The notes under the pieces were generated by a model. It was not told the DNA's origin. It did no database searches and saw only the letters and a list, made by a program, of their open reading frames with translations. DNA of 60,000 bases from Liolophura sinensis (lineage: Eukaryota > Mollusca > Polyplacophora > Chitonida > Chitonidae): contig NC_088295.1 in the NCBI RefSeq assembly GCF_032854445.1, positions 83,560,644-83,620,643 of the forward strand, written 5' to 3'. Numbering within the stretch: position 1 is the first letter of the stretch; each line of letters opens with the position of its first letter. The position numbers and the translations under genes are program-made. Of this stretch, positions 44,601-59,900 are shown piece by piece.

Positions 44601-47600
44601 TACACCTGAGTTACTGTAATTCATCAACCTTTTTGTATGTTTGTAAGATGTTTATTCAAGCATATTCTGAAGGCATTATTTTGTGCAGACTGATGAAAAC
44701 ATATTTTCTGTGAAGCCCTGAAAATTGCAAATCCAATAAATGTGTATAAATTGCTCTGAAACTTGCTCTTTCATATGCTAAAAAGGTTAATAAATTAGGG
44801 TACTATTGGAGGTCACACCAGGACAAGTAGCTATTACAATGTAGAATTTTATTCACAATTTCATCCACACATTAAAATGCTGATTTCCTTGACATGTTAA
44901 ATGCTTTGTCAGTAAAACTGTTATACACTTAATATACAAGTGCTGCTTTAAGGTTTTCAAGAGCCAGAAAAAGTTGCTGTCAACTTACATGAAGTTTTAG
45001 GAATATAGAGACACTGAGCCTTTGTAAATAATGACAGGTTGCAGTTAATCCACCAAAATTATGGGTTTAGACAAGTAATGCAGATTATTATTTTACAGAC
45101 ATATTAAACTGACACACAACCTGATGGCAGTTGCCACAACATGGCTGAAATAATGCCACCGTAGCATTTAATGCCAACTGTTCAATCATTAATTCACAAA
45201 CCGACAGAATATTTACATTTAGAGATACCGATATAAATAAAATGAAATAATAAAATAAAATGAAATAATGAAATAAAATGATATCAAAATAAACAGTCTG
45301 TACTGAATTAGTACATGTATGTCTAAGCATGTTGTGTGAAATTTCTTTTGAGATGGCCTAATCAGCAGTCTGCTCACATGACCTGGCATGTCTGAGGTCA
45401 TAAGATTGTGACAGAATTCTGGTTAGTGGCACGTATGTCGGCGAGGACTTTAACACTCAAAATAACTTGGCTACTACAGGACACTGGTCAGTTTTTAATG
45501 CCGCAAATACCTACATATACATGGGTCTACACACAGCAAAGGATCTGATGAAGTTGTGACTGAAATGTACACACAATGCACTCTGACCAATATCACCAGA
45601 CAATAGCTCATTTGTTTATGGGCAGTGGAGAAGGGTTTAACAGCTTCCAGTGCTCAAAGTGGCAAGGTCAAGAGAGCCAGTCAAGTGTACTTGTCACTGT
45701 ACTGGACACTCTATTAGTATAAATCTTACCACCTTAATCATTCTACTTTCCCACAACTCCTTAGTTCTCTGACAGGGATATATGAGGAATCTGTCTGTCT
45801 AGACAAGATATGGCTGCCATAATACCCACACTAATGATACATGGACTATGTGATAAAAAGCTGCAGGACACGAGTAATTCGCCCACCTCACCCTTCAGAT
45901 GGCAATATAATACAGTACTCATTATACCCTACCCCTAATTTGAGTGATAGATGTATTGCATTCATTAAATCGATCTGCAATGAGATCTCATTAATGGATA
46001 CAGATACCGTGATAAAATTATGTCTTTGTTTATAGTCTCATAAACTTACTGCAATGCAATTAAAAAAGTTTTCTCCAACAAAGAATCTTGGTAACTTAAT
46101 ACCTCCTAATAAGTTCCGTACCGTACATGAAAGACAAGGGGAAATGATTTAGCAGACTTCCTTGGAGGTTGGAGTTCTTTGATCAAAATAAATATTTATT
46201 TGCTGAGGACCACTGAATGTCTTGTCATAAAATACACATGGCAACAGGGCATTTAGTATGCATGGGGCATGTTCTTTGGGCAGACATTGCCAAGAAATAG
46301 GTTTAGAAGTACGACCATATTGATTTCTCTCTAGGCCCTCCGCCTCCTTCCCAGATGGTAAATGTAGTCTCTATCTATTCCCCAGTACTTCATTTAACCA
46401 CACTTCTGCCAACATCTTTCCAAGGATTACAACCAAATATTTCCATTTTTTAGTTTTCACAGAAGCTATTATATGGCATGAGAAATTGGACATAAAAATA
46501 TACATGCAGCCAGCGCATTCCAGACTTAGCGGAATCTTGGTTTGTAAGGATTCCAAATCTCTAACTCTAACCATATCAAGGGAATATGAGTTACGCTGAA
46601 TTTAATATCAATGTTTCATCTTGGAGCAAGTGGAACACATGTACATGTACTGAAGAGAGTTAAATTGTTCCCTTATGCATGGAGATCAAGACTCAAAGTA
46701 CAGGCACCAGATTGACAAGGATCAATTCCTAGGGCAAGATCAAAAACAACTGTAAACACAGAAGTCAGAAATGGCAGATCACTGAACCAGCTGAAGGACA
46801 ACTGAAATGTCAGCTGCTGTTACAAAAACTGTTACAAAAATGTCTGCCATGACAGTGAATGTTTCCTGTCCAACATGCTTACCTGTCTGTTCTATACCTG
46901 GAAACCACAGACCATTAATCAAGGTAGCTGGCCTGCCTTCATGAGGTAATCCACACAGTTAAACAATAAACAAAGCAATCTGAGAAAAAAATATCCAACC
47001 AACACAGTCATCAAGGGAATTTTCGGCTGAGCTCAAGTATCCAAGACATGCCAATGCTGGAGATTGCAGTGCTGAGAATCAGAGCAGCTGTCTCTGTGCT
47101 AGCCGTGACTGGTGAACCCAAAGAGTTACACTGACAAGCACTGACAATCTGCATGATCACGGCCAGAAATCTTAGTCAGACTTTAGTCTGACAAACTCAA
47201 CCCTAATGTGCTTCCTGGCACAGGCTATACAGCTTATAATGCTAAGAACTGCTGATAACAAAAATACTACAGGAATTTTAATGAGGCCAAAAGACTAAAT
47301 GTATTTATAATGATGTAGACTGTTAGCACTGGATGGTTACGCTAACACTATGGGTTGTATACAGCATAAAATATCTGCATTCACACATACATATATACAA
47401 GCCTCTCCAACAATTTCAAAATACTTTTGTGAAACCAGTTGCAGACAGTGCACAAGATATACTTAATGCTGTAGATGAGGCCTTTGGCAACTATATGTAC
47501 GTGAAAGCAAAACTTGCTGCACACCCTACGTGTACATGTATGACAACCAATATCACATCCTAATTCAATCACAGCTTATATATAGCTTTTAATTTACACA

Positions 47601-50370
47601 CACAAAACAGAGCTTATTTACCTTCAGTCTTTAACAAACAACAGATCATCCCAATTACAGGAGCAGCTGAGTGGTTGTTTGTGAACTATATTCCTTATGT
47701 TTAATGCCTGCGAACTTTCACCCTGTTTGTGGAGAGCAACACCCACAGAGACCACCTGGCTCCAAGAAGACCCTTCAACACAGAAACTAATTGTCCACAC
47801 ATCAGAGAAATACTCCTGCTCAAATCTGTTATAAATAGTTTCTTAATAATAAGCAATGCAACCTGTAACGCTGCTACTGCACAGTCAAGAGATCAGGCTA
47901 AAACTGAGGCTAGCAGACAACACCTGAAGTTAACACACATTTGGCATGGCATTCAGATTGTTGCTTAAAAGAGGGTGACCATGATACTAGAATGTGGTCA
48001 TACTGTACCTGAGGCAACTGTATTATTAAAGCCATTCCTCTCAGTCATCCTACACAGCACTTCACACAGATGACCTACAATCCCTCCTTCAGATCTCTGT
48101 TAACTGCTATCCTGGCCTTTTGGTAAATCTCCCTATTTCACAGAATCTCCAAATGCTGATCTCTATTTCACTGTGACTTTTCTCCTCTACTAGGGAGCTA
48201 TGTTAGGGAGCATGCTGCCTCTGATCTAAGCTGTTTCACCCCACACACAGCTCCTCTGCAGGCCCAGTGTCAACCACAACTACCGCCTGAAGCAATGCTC
48301 CAATACTGAGCCAGCATTTATAACACTACAAGCTGTTGTAGCAAGTGCTGAGTATTGAGTGGCCCAGCCCCTACAGTGGCGGCTATATCTGGGGGGTAGG
48401 CACAGTGCTATGCTGGTCTTAACAACACCGAGCTGGCCTGAGCAAGCACACCAGTCACACTTTTCCCTCTTGAGTTGAAGCTAACTAATTACCTTCCTCT
48501 GAAGCTAATAAATCTGGGAAGCTTTTAATCAGATGGTAAGCTGGAGCTATGCTGCGTTGAGCTTTAGAACAGGGTTGTCACCCTATTCGGCAGGTTATCA
48601 CAGGCTGGGCATATATAACAGTCATAATCAGCCCCCAGTTCATCAGTCAAGTTAGCACAGGTTACCTCTGTCTGCCAAGTCCTTCTCTAATCTCCTCCTA
48701 ATCCCTGGTCATAATCCACCAGGGTAAATCCCTCTAACACCATCTCTCTAACTACTTACAATCGATCAGATACAATACGACCATAGAGGCAAATAATTGG
48801 TCAAATTATGGGTAGCTGAGTACCTTTTCATGATCAGCCATTTGAATCCAATACAGTCAAGCTGAGGTGATCTATACCACCCACAGATAAACAACCACAC
48901 TGCTGTCTGATCCAATCAGATAGCTAATATACTGTACACAGTTAAAAGGACTGGCTTGCCAGACACAAAACCTGACTTCATTACAATTTCACCAAGCTAT
49001 TCAATTACAATGAAGATTAGCTGATATAGTACTTTTTCATTTGTTTTTAAAAACTGAAAATCAACAATGAAATAAAATAGAAATATATAAGCGTGAATGA
49101 TTTTACACAATGAATTACATTATACAATATTTGGTATGTGACATGTACAACCACAAAAACTCTCTCTTTTTTTAGGAAAATATCTATTAAAGCATATAAA
49201 CCAATACAGGCACACAAAGTCCTTTCATCCTGACAATATGTATACTTTTATAAGTAATTAGGTCACATAATCATGTTTGAATTATGTAACATATACAGAA
49301 TAGATCATGCATGGCCGAATAAAGGCAGTGGCGAATCTCTAAAGAACCATTCCTGTAGCTATTGGTCTGGTGTTGATGTTGATAAGAAATTACCTAGCCA
49401 TTTCAATGTATCTGCATTGTTCTCTGTTACAGCATCATTATACAACCTGTCCAACCTGAACTGAAGTTCTGAGAAATGTCTGATGAAAACACAATAGACT
49501 TCTCCAGTTGAAGACAAACATCTTTGGAGAAGTCCTGTCAGCTTTTCTCAGGCTTTCTCCCATTACGCTGTGCATAATTTATCACCTACCACATTATTCA
49601 CTTGGGGAGAGTGTGTTAAGACAATGGGCTGTTGCAAAGAAGGGTGGGGGTGGGGAACAGGACTATACAAGTAGCATATTCTCATTACGAATGGCCATCA
49701 GGGGTGCATTTATAACAGAGATGTCAGTCGTAACATCTGCGAACATTCTACTTTATAACTGTCCCACGTGACCTGTGCTGGCATTCAACATCAAGAAATG
49801 CTTACAGCTTCATTATCATACACAAATGTAATACCACATTTAAAACCCTTCAATGGATATTTACAACCAATTAATATGTACAAGAATTGTCACTCACTGA
49901 CTGTGACAACAACTGCACATCCAAACAATCTTCACAAAGAAATATTTTAGCATAATATAAGTGTCACAAAAAGATGATTAGTACAACATTCATATGAAAG
50001 TACATATACTCTAATTGGTGAACCTTTTCACACATAATGAACAACTTTCAGTGTCATTGGGTTGGCCAATTTCAGGGCTTCACAAAAAAAAATATAATTT
50101 TATCATTCTACGCAGAATAATGCCCTCAGAGTATCTTGGATATCTTGGAAACATGCAAACAGGTTCAAGAATTATATTCCATACATTTGCATAACAGTTT
50201 CCTGTATTAGCTTGTAGGTATGATGCACAATATCATGCAGCTCATCAATTAAAAAATATCCCGACATATATACTGAATCAGATCGGATAATAAACTGCCT
50301 GCGGTTAATAACATGGCTGTCTTTTAAAAATAAATCCTCAAAGTACTTAAAAAAATTAATATATATGTAA
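41628..50370. other. Long non-coding stretch with no recognised gene
   Basis: The longest ORF is 123 codons at 41719-42090 (plus). It is cysteine-rich but has no known motif and no splice partner. The DNA at 42100-43000 is somewhat richer in GC than its surroundings but has stops in all frames. This is probably ADAR 5' intron or intergenic DNA. Confidence 0.4.
45232..45291. repeat. AAAATGAAATAAT-type low-complexity repeat
   Basis: Irregular repetition of AAAATGAAATAATAAAATA across 60 bases. It gives rise to apparent minus-strand ORFs rich in F, I, S and Y, which are not genes. Confidence 0.8.
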
Positions 50371-50601
50371 GCTCTTACCACTCTAGCAATAGACCAAACC
50401 CAGGTTGGGTCATACCAAAGACTTTAAAATTGGTACTTTTTGCTGCCTCACTTATTGCTCAGCATTGAAAGGTTAGAACAAGGAAACATGATGGGTCGGT
50501 GTCATGTCTGGTGTCCCAAGTCTGTGGCATAAGTCATGTCGCACTTTGGCGACATGGACTCGCCCTGCCGCAAGAAGACACAGTATATGTACATACACCT
50601 A
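50371..50601 (+). mobile_element. Family-2 interspersed repeat, second copy
   Basis: This shares AAACCCAGGTTGGGTCATA, CAAAGACTTTAAAATTGG, TGCTGCCT, GCTCAGCATT and GACATGGACTCGCCCTGCC, followed by GCAAGAAGACACAGTATATG, with 7978-8320. Its internal hairpin is degraded. Confidence 0.65.
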
Positions 50602-53302
50602 ATGCATCACAACAGTTGTGTGGACAATAATTCATCAGTTACATCTATACGATATCTCATAAGCTTTTAACCACTGATTATCAAGTTAAAGGCAATAGCA
50701 GGGATGTTTCACAGAGCTGTGAGTATCCCCTAGTTACAGAGAAGTGGACCTGACAGGGTCTATATTTGGGCAGCAGCATATCACTATTCACCGCTTCACC
50801 ACACCAACTCTGTTCACCATTGTGAATACCGCATCAATGGTATTTCAGTGGAAAAGCACATAGAATTTTTCAGAATTCACTGGAATATAAATTATCCCAA
50901 CCAAGGAATTTATTTACAATTTTTTTAATACAAATTCCTGTATTTCACCACTGACAGCGTTCAGCCATAATAAATCATATTCCCCTTTTCTATTTCTCGC
51001 CCCCTGCTAGCTATTTAATGTTTGTCCAACCACTACCTTGCAAAACTCTCACAGTACCTGTACACAATACATGGGTTTTCATTTAGAATTGGAGAAGGAG
51101 GTCAGAGCTCAAAAGTAGGCGGCTGAACTGATAGTAATTATGTCACAATTACCATTTATTTAAATAATAAGAATACTCAAAATAGGCGGCTAAGGTGACA
51201 GCTGTCTGCATCCTGCTACTTGCCCTTTTTGAACACCCTGAGAATATTGATGAAATTAAATGGAAAAATTACACCAAAATGAATACCACTTCTGCTACGC
51301 TATAGGCCATATAGTGTAAAATAAATGTAATATAAGCAATGACATATCCTTTAAGGCATTTAGATCAAAATGTCTCCTTCAATCCTGACAGTCCAAATAT
51401 GGACTCTGCATCAGATTCTAATCCAACCACAATTGTAACAGAGTATATAAACTCTATATATACCAGAACCCTGGCGCTCGGCCTATTTACTACACAAAAA
51501 AATTCTCCTGTGCTAACTAATTAGCATTTACACACTGAAACATACTGTGTGTGAAGGAACAACATGGGTCTAAGTGGTTCTTTGTGAACTCGACACAAGG
51601 GGAGAGGCACTACTTGCATGACTTATGTAATGATCTACAATCACTTCTGAGGATCTATTTCAAAAAGAAAGAAACGGAATGATTTACAGCGAGTGGTTTC
51701 CATGTACAGACAGACAGACAGACAAGAGAACCAACATGACAGACAAACTGACAAATACTACCAAATAACTTAAGACACAAAGCCTGATAACACGGAGACA
51801 TATCCTCCTGACATGTAGCTCACAATCCTCAGTTTTCTGTAACACGTGTCTCTGTGTCTCAAACATGGAGATCACCACGGTAGATGTATGATAGCTGTCA
51901 TAACAAACAGCCATGTTTAATTGTAAGAAAACAAGCAAGTGTGTTAGTGTGTTTGGAATGTAATGTATAAACTTTGTACAGTTTGACCAAAATGTTTTAA
52001 CATCTCTGTAGCTTCACATGCATTGCGTAATCACTTGGCAGCCTCCCAAAACAGCTTGTCTTGGGTGAGTGATCCAGGTTAGCAGGAATTTAGTTTCATT
52101 TTTGCATTTATTCACACAATACTACAGAACCATGCATATTTACGCTGGTCACAGATGGCACAATCATACAAGAGTACATTATAATATATGCATATAAGGA
52201 ACACTTCTACTCTCCCTGGCACAATGCAACGCTAATATCAAATTCTTCGTGTTAAGTGATGTCAAACTGCACAAAAATGAACTTCCACATATCTTTGGTG
52301 ATGTACAAATACCAGTAAAATGTAGATTTTGTACCTTTTCTGTTACTGAAAAATAAAACTGTTTCAAATTCATTGCTTAGTTAAAATGTTTTAATTATTT
52401 AAAAAAGGACTTCTCAGAGAATATAAAGACCGTAACATTATAATTTTGATACTAGCACGTACGTTCATCTGATAAATTCCACTTCACAGAAAACTTTAAC
52501 CGTGTATGAATCAAACAAAATGTGTCACTTCACAAAATCTTAAGCTAAAATTCAGTATGTATAGAAAATGTTAATAAACCTACCTGTATCACAATAGACG
52601 TTCTCCTGTTTATACGCAAACACACATCAGTAATGAATCAAGTGGTTACATCCGTGTCCACACACAAAATCAGAAATTACACCTGGGGCATCAACCCTCC
52701 ACAGCACTGTCCAGGGTTGTCACCTTGCACAGGTATGAGAGAGATCAATGTGACCATAAGAGGCTCCAAGAGCCTATACCAACAAACAGTACTCTATAAT
52801 TCAGCCTAGAGGCCACGGGTGTTTAGCTTAAGCACACAGAGACAGTATTATGTCTGCGCTCTATGCCACCCAAACTGCCAACTCAGCCAGTCCACAGGTA
52901 ATTTACTGTCATCCACAGGACTTACCTGACAATTGATTGAACAAGACAAATCAGCACAGCACAATTCAGAGCTAATGTGTGGTGACTAGAGAACCGGTTT
53001 GTCTGCCATGACTGAGACTCTCTTCCTAAAACACATCCTAAACAAGCAAGGCTCTACCCACCTGACAAGAGAAACGCATTAAATTGACAGAAGGCTATAC
53101 GTCAATCGACACAAAACTCCTTGTATATTTGGGGCGAAGTATGGAGAAATTAAAAGCCTCATACAGTGCATATATTCTGATCATATCTGAAATTTCGGAT
53201 AAAGATGATGCCACTATAAACGTCTTCGCAGTTTTAAGGAGAAACTATTCTATAGTACATACACACTTTGTGTCCAAAATTACTTAACATACTCAACTTA
53301 AA
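50602..53302. other. Non-coding stretch, no gene seen
   Basis: AT-rich sequence with a short CAGA microsatellite (about 51707-51724). ORFs are under 85 codons without motifs. Confidence 0.45.
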
Positions 53303-53480
53303 GTATTTATTTGTTTCTTGTTTAAGGATAACGATGTACATATGTACTCAACAATGTTTCACTTATATGATGGTGATTAGATTTTATGGTTGGTGGAAAA
53401 GAGTGTCTGGTGTAAACCACAGACCTTTTGCAAGTTACTGATAAACTTTCCCACATGAGATGTAGAGATGGTAGAAGACA
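53303..53480 (-). mobile_element. Family-1 SINE, minus strand, strongly decayed
   Basis: Reverse-complement remnants: GTATTTATTTGTTTCTTG tail, GTACTCAACAATGTTTCAC, TATATGATGG, AAACCACAGACC, GCAAGTTACTGA, AACTTTCCCACATGAGA. Confidence 0.55.
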
Positions 53481-53812
53481 AGTGGTCTTCAACGAACCTT
53501 GCACGGTGTAAAATGTCCTAAGAATGTCGCTGACTGCTTAAATGATCGCCAAAATCACTCAAGCAGTGAGAGCAGAGGACTACACAAATTTCTTGTTCCA
53601 GCCCAAGGATGAACCTCTACCTTATGTGTAATCCATGTAGCTATGAAAGACAAACGCTTTTATGCACTTGGCCACAGCCTGTTCCCAACTCTACTATAAA
53701 TACACTAAGATGCTAAGATTTCAACAACCACTAGTGTTAACAAAGATAAATAGGCTCCACTGAAGTCATATGTATGTGTGCACTACAGCCCCACTTAGTT
53801 TATAAATAGGTT

Positions 53813-53905
53813 CGGGACTCTGGTTAGCATGCTAACAAAGGCAATCGCTCTGAGTTCAAGTCCAGCTCATGCTGGGTTCCTTTCTGGTCTGTGAGCAACC
53901 CTGAG
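53813..53905 (+). mobile_element. 5' fragment of family-1 SINE
   Basis: GGTTAGCATGCTAAC, CAATCGCTCTG, AGTTCAAGTCCAGCTCATG, CTGGGTTCC is the SINE head and B-box region. It runs straight into a 22-bp tandem repeat. Confidence 0.7.
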
Positions 53906-53910
53906 ATACA

Positions 53911-53990
53911 CCTGAACTATGCCTCAGACACACCTGAACTATGCCTCAGACACACCTGAACTATGCCTCAGACACACCTCAGTTCAGATA
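53911..53990 (+). repeat. 22-bp tandem repeat, about 3.5 units
   Basis: Units at 53911, 53933 and 53955 read CCTGAACTATGCCTCAGACA plus CA, followed by partial units. The 84-codon ORF starting here is a by-product of the repeat. Confidence 0.85.
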
Positions 53991-56900
53991 TGCTACACCT
54001 CAATGGTACACCTCAGATGTTCCTCATGCATACCTCTAGTACACCTTACAAGTGTAAGGGATTACATCAAACAATCCAACAGTATGCAAATGTGCCAAAA
54101 CATTCCCAAGACTAATTGGAACAATTTTTTTTATTCTTGGAAACTCACTGTGTCATTGTCATTAAAAACATGATCCCCGGGGCCTCAGCAGAAATCAATC
54201 ACTGATCACCCAGAAACCCCCTCCCACTCCCAACAAAAATCACCTTTAAGTCTCTGGCAGCAACCTTACTGAGCTATACCCTCCATTTCTCTTTGGTATG
54301 CAGTACGAAATCTCTTGCATACTGGAAAAAATAAGTTGTCATCACATCTCAAGGGCTGAGGCATAGGTTACCATGATCTGAAACCCTTAGGAAATTTCAC
54401 AGATTCTACTATTACATAAAGTACCATTAAAATCCCAATTTACAACTACCCAATCTCAGACTATTGAAGTTGATGCATATAAGGAGAGAGATTCGCTACA
54501 CTCTCTGACCGTTTTCTTCTTGATTACAATTTCACTGCACAAGTCAAAATGTCAACATAAGTTATCCAGAAGTTAACTATCTCAGTACATTCAAAATGCA
54601 AAAGTAGATAGTCTGAAAAAACTGAGAAGGCGCATATGCTAAGCTTATTGGTGGATCAACATATTTTCAGTATATACACATTCAGTAGTAGTAAATCTGC
54701 TGTACCAGTATTTGTTCCAGATTATATGCAATGCCAATTAGAAAAAATCTTTTGATTTGAAATCTGGACTCACAACTGTTATCACATAAATTTCAATCAA
54801 ATCACACAAAGCAATTACTTACACATGTTAAGTCTTGCAAGTCAAGGAAAAAATAACTGTATTTAAAAGGTGATTGGTCCTTTTGAGCTAAGTTTTGAAA
54901 CAGCAGAGAAACAGTTACATGTGTACATATAGGTACATGTGTTTCAGTGTAGCATCAGCCGCAATACAATGTAGGCCTACATGTATATACACATTTAATT
55001 GATTTGTAACTAACTACTCTGCCATCGTTGGCAAGATGCTAAGATCAGCTCTGGGAAAGCACTTGCATAAAAATAATGCATTCCTCAAACAAACTTAATT
55101 GTCCGTCCAATATGCAGGGAGCGATTACAGATGCAAACTCTATCAATTGAAGAAATAACATGCATGTTCTTACACTCTAGGTTAACAAGAATCGGAAAAG
55201 TTCAAGAAAAAACGGGCTCTGATTAATTACTGCAAGGGTTGTATCTGTCAGGTCCTAGCGGAGCAGCTGTTTGTGGAAACACAGCATGCAGGGCTTTGAA
55301 ACAGCACAATTTATCTTCCTGACTGCTACATGCAACCACGACATCGGCTGCAGCTGCTTTACCACAGCAAGTCAAAGCCAGGGTCAAACCTGACATTTTG
55401 CTGCTTCTTAATTAAGAGAAAACAGCAGGTTGTTTGATATCCTAACAGTTAAACAATGCTACAAATTCAATTATTAATTAGATTTTAATTCCTTCATTCT
55501 GAAATTTGTTTTTACCTCTCCATTAGCACTCAACTTTTCCAAACATTATCATACGTAATTGGTCGTAAATTCAAAAAACTCTCTTTCTTTTGATTACATT
55601 TCTGATTGATGGGATAGTTAAAAACCTGAATCTATATTCAGTGATATCAGTTCAGACTGAAAACAAATTTCATTGAAATGTAGATTGGTGTCCTATATAT
55701 TACAAGAATTCTTTTGTACAATATTTTAGATATCAAAACTGCCTGTCTCCAGTATGTACATGTACAGGACTATGTTTGTGACTGGCTAGGAATCTGGATA
55801 TTACACAAGAGAAATGAGCCACTAAATGTGTGAGCTCCAACACCACATGTTGTCAACACATACATGATCCGAATCCTGGGTACACCAATCATCTAGGAAA
55901 TATCCATCCCTATAGAAGTATGATGGACAGGCTAACATCTTCCGTCAAATCTACCCTCACCCCCCCGCCCCCCCGGCCCACAATCCATGACACAGATGAT
56001 TCTTAATGGTCCAATCAAGAGGTCTTATCACAGCATATAAATGGGTGTGAAATTGACTTTGAATAGGATGCCATCATTTTGCCGCCAGACAAGAGGATCG
56101 TTGATCATTTACACAGGCACTTAGTCTATCACCTTGACACAACTCATTAAGGGCAACAAGAAGATATGGCTTAATGCACTATATCAGATCCCCTGATGTG
56201 AGCACTTGGATATTGATGGAAAAATAATATTGTATCATTACTAACTATATTCTGGCTATAAAGTGTATTCATCGTGCACTTTTTCCTTTCACTGATAAGA
56301 AACATGTACTATGGTAATCTACTGAACATTTTTGTCAACATTTCTTTTTTTCCTTTTAAGGGTTCCTCCATCACTAGTGCCTTGTGTGACAGTTGGAGCT
56401 AGCAGTAATCCCTAAGGTGTACACCACCATTTGGCCCAGTTACTTCCCACTCATGCAAACGGTCAAACAGTTTGCTCTCCCTATTATCATGCAGCCTGAA
56501 AAAACAAACTTGATCGAACTTCCCAGAGTAAATATTGATCGACTGCTACCACTTTTGTGGCTCTATTTTTTTCTGCCTCTGATTAACGACAGGATATTTA
56601 GAAAGCTAGCTATAATAATCTTGTTTTAACGTCTATACCTTGAAATGGGTATTTGCCTTTTCTCTTTTTTTTTTCTTTCGCATTCACAGATCGGATATTA
56701 AGGATGTTCGCAAAGGCTTCAAAAGAAACCTTACAACAAGGTTGTATGTAAACACTTCATATCATGCACGCTGCGGACTAGCATCCATACAGCTTTAGGT
56801 ACAGTCCGTCTCCTCATCACCATGTTCAATAATTCCTCATCGATGTGTTGGTATAATCAGAGACTGCGAGGTTTGCTGGTCATCAGTGTTTTGGAGGCAG

Positions 56901-59900
56901 TCTTTATGCTTCCTCATACATTAACCACCATCTAGACCATGTATCATGGCAGACTTCCTGCCAGACCACAATTCTGTGTTCTGCCTGTAATCACACTCTG
57001 TGGCCACGTCACTTGCCTCTGGCTACTTTCAGGCATGAATTAGCACAGAAACTGTTTGGAAATGGTCTGTAATTCTATCAATAATTCTGAAAACGCCCCT
57101 GACCATAACTGATGCATTTTTGCAGTTTTACATAAAACTTTATATCTTCCAATTTACTGACTGGTAAGAAAAATTAAACTGAATAACATTTAGCGCTACA
57201 GGCTCAGACCTCTGATAAATATTCACACTGTCTTCATTATTCTACTACAGTAGTTCATGGAACCAGACCATAATGGATGTTTTTTGATGAACCTTATGTT
57301 CTGGACACTCCATGGCAAACTTCAAGATGTTACCAAACTACATAGGAATGCCCATAACTAAAGAACATTGCAAAAGAAAACCATGCATAAAATGTTTAAC
57401 AGAATAGACATTATGTATGATATTCCATAACACATTAAAGATTTTAGACAAAATCTGGCATCTAAAAGTCAATGATAATAACTAAGCAATTTTTGCTCAT
57501 GGGTTTAAATTTTTGTCAAGTTCATCAGGCGTACTCATTTGTCTTCATCCAAATTCCTTATCTAATCCTCATTTCGGGATGCCCCCGATAGGAAAAGTCT
57601 TCTATATCGTCTGAACATGAGAAAAGTTAAGACCTACTTCTCAAGAAATGAAGGTCAAAAATGCAAAGAGGAAAACACAAATTGCACAATCAAACTTCAG
57701 ATGACAGCACGAGTGTACATTAAACACAACACATGGGAAGTTGATATACCGGTCAGGCAAAACTGAATGAATTTATATATTCAGTTGTTGTTTAGCTCAA
57801 TATTCCAGAAATTATCCCCATCACGATGGCAGTCTGTTTAATGCATGCAAAGACCTGACAATTTGGAGTAAACCACTGGCATTTTGCAGGTTACTGACAA
57901 ACTTAAAGGCCCCATGAGCACCATGAACCAAAATTTTGGTGTCACCAATGCTCAAAGGAGAATGAAAGCAAAACAGGGAAGGGTGTGTCATAGATAAAAA
58001 CCCAGTGGTTAATTAACTTTACATTCAGGTTACTATTACCTAGACATTTGAACAGTATGACAAATATCTGCCGACCCTATGCCGAGTATTAAACCTTGGT
58101 GGCGATTGTGAATATTTTAATGAAAAATGTAATTAATTAATGTAATTCAGAACATGTTTCCTAAAATATGGCTAAACAGGTCCCAAAATTTATAATGCGT
58201 GCCAACATGCACACATTCAAGAGCAACACCTCCACAGGAAACGACAGAGCTTCCCGTCCTTGTGTTATACATGGTCCAGCTATATCATAACTCATAGATC
58301 TATAGGTTTGTAGTATCCTCAAGATGCCAAGAACAATTTTTATCGCAGACAATATCATAATAACATGTAGTATTTGCCCAAATTTTTATGTGAAGACTAG
58401 AAATGAAATGGAGAGAGGAAAATAGGAATTGATGCGCAAGACAAAGATCCATCTGTCTGGAGACTACTAATGTAGCTCTGCAACAAATCTCATCATCAGA
58501 TTATTATAGAATAAGAAAAAATTATAATTCTGGCAGTTTTGTATTAGAAAGGGAGTGTACTGTCATTCTGAGCCACAACTAGAAACAACAGACAAAAATG
58601 CGGCAAACTACATGTACACTAGAGATTGGTGCATGTAAAACCATGAAGTGATATCTGTCATATACTTAATCTAAAGCTTTATGATAATAGCAAGTGCCTT
58701 ATCTGACTTGACTGTGACTGATTCATCAACACTGTAGCCAGTTCAGAGCTTTTGGGGTAAAATTTGGTTAATTTTTCTATCAGAATAAACTTAAGAGATA
58801 ACTGGCATGAAAAGTTTCATTTAAAGGCCTTTAAAGGCTTCTGAAGGAATTTTCACATAATAAAGGTAAAAATAAAGTACATTCGAGAAAGTGGTTGTGG
58901 ACAGATGAAAGGACAAAATTTAGAAAGACTTGTACTCTGTATTAGCTTATGCTGTTCACCTGCAGTGTGAGCTGTATATGTTCATTGTATGCAACATTGT
59001 TAGAAGCATCAAATACGGATGAGTGATCTTCATGTACGACCACACGTAATGGCCACTTATTGTCACCAAGGGCACAGGAATAGTGCAGGCAGCAGAATAC
59101 GGGTAATTATGTGTCCAAGGCTGGGATTAAGCCAACACATTTCAGATCTGAGCAAACTCGAAAACAAGCACATTAACTCTGAAACCATGACCTGCTGCTG
59201 ATCACTATAATTGTGATCTGAAGGACAGCACACCAGACTGAAAACAGTTTAGATGCAGCTGAGATGCAACCAGAGAGACAATGGTGTAAACAACTTTATC
59301 AAGCAAAGATGTCCCTCAAAGATTAAACTCAAATTTCACATTAGATATTATAAAGGAGTGGCATGCAGCGACAACAAAAAGCCAAGAATCAACAATAAGA
59401 GGTATGAAAATATGTGAATGCTGGTTGGCTGTAATCTAATAAGGTGAGAAGCCAGTTAGGCTGTCAGGCTCACATTATGTCTCTGTCAAATACAAATGCA
59501 GCAGCACAATACTGAGATCAAGACAGTAGATGAGATTTGGAGGGGAGTGGGGAGGGGAATGGGTAATTAGTACACACTGAATGCAACAGCTACAAGTAAC
59601 AACACACAACGGACGATGGATTTAAATGAACAACAATGGTGAAGCTGACCAGAAAGCCGAGAAGAATGGGCAGATCAAATATTATAAAATCCACAGGGGG
59701 TTCCAACTTCCGCTGCCATACTATTAATTATAGAAATCAATATGTGGAAGCTGGGCAAAAATGAGGCATTCAAGTCCACGGAATGTCCACAGAGAGTTTC
59801 CAGTAAGGCGAGATCATACACATACTTCCACCCGACTGAAGGTCTGCATAGATGGGAGCCGTGCCTGTTCCGCGACTCAACAAAGTGGAAACCTGCTTGC

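Noticed and set aside
53919-54173. 84-codon ORF
   Set aside because: It arises from the 22-bp tandem repeat and lacks conserved features.
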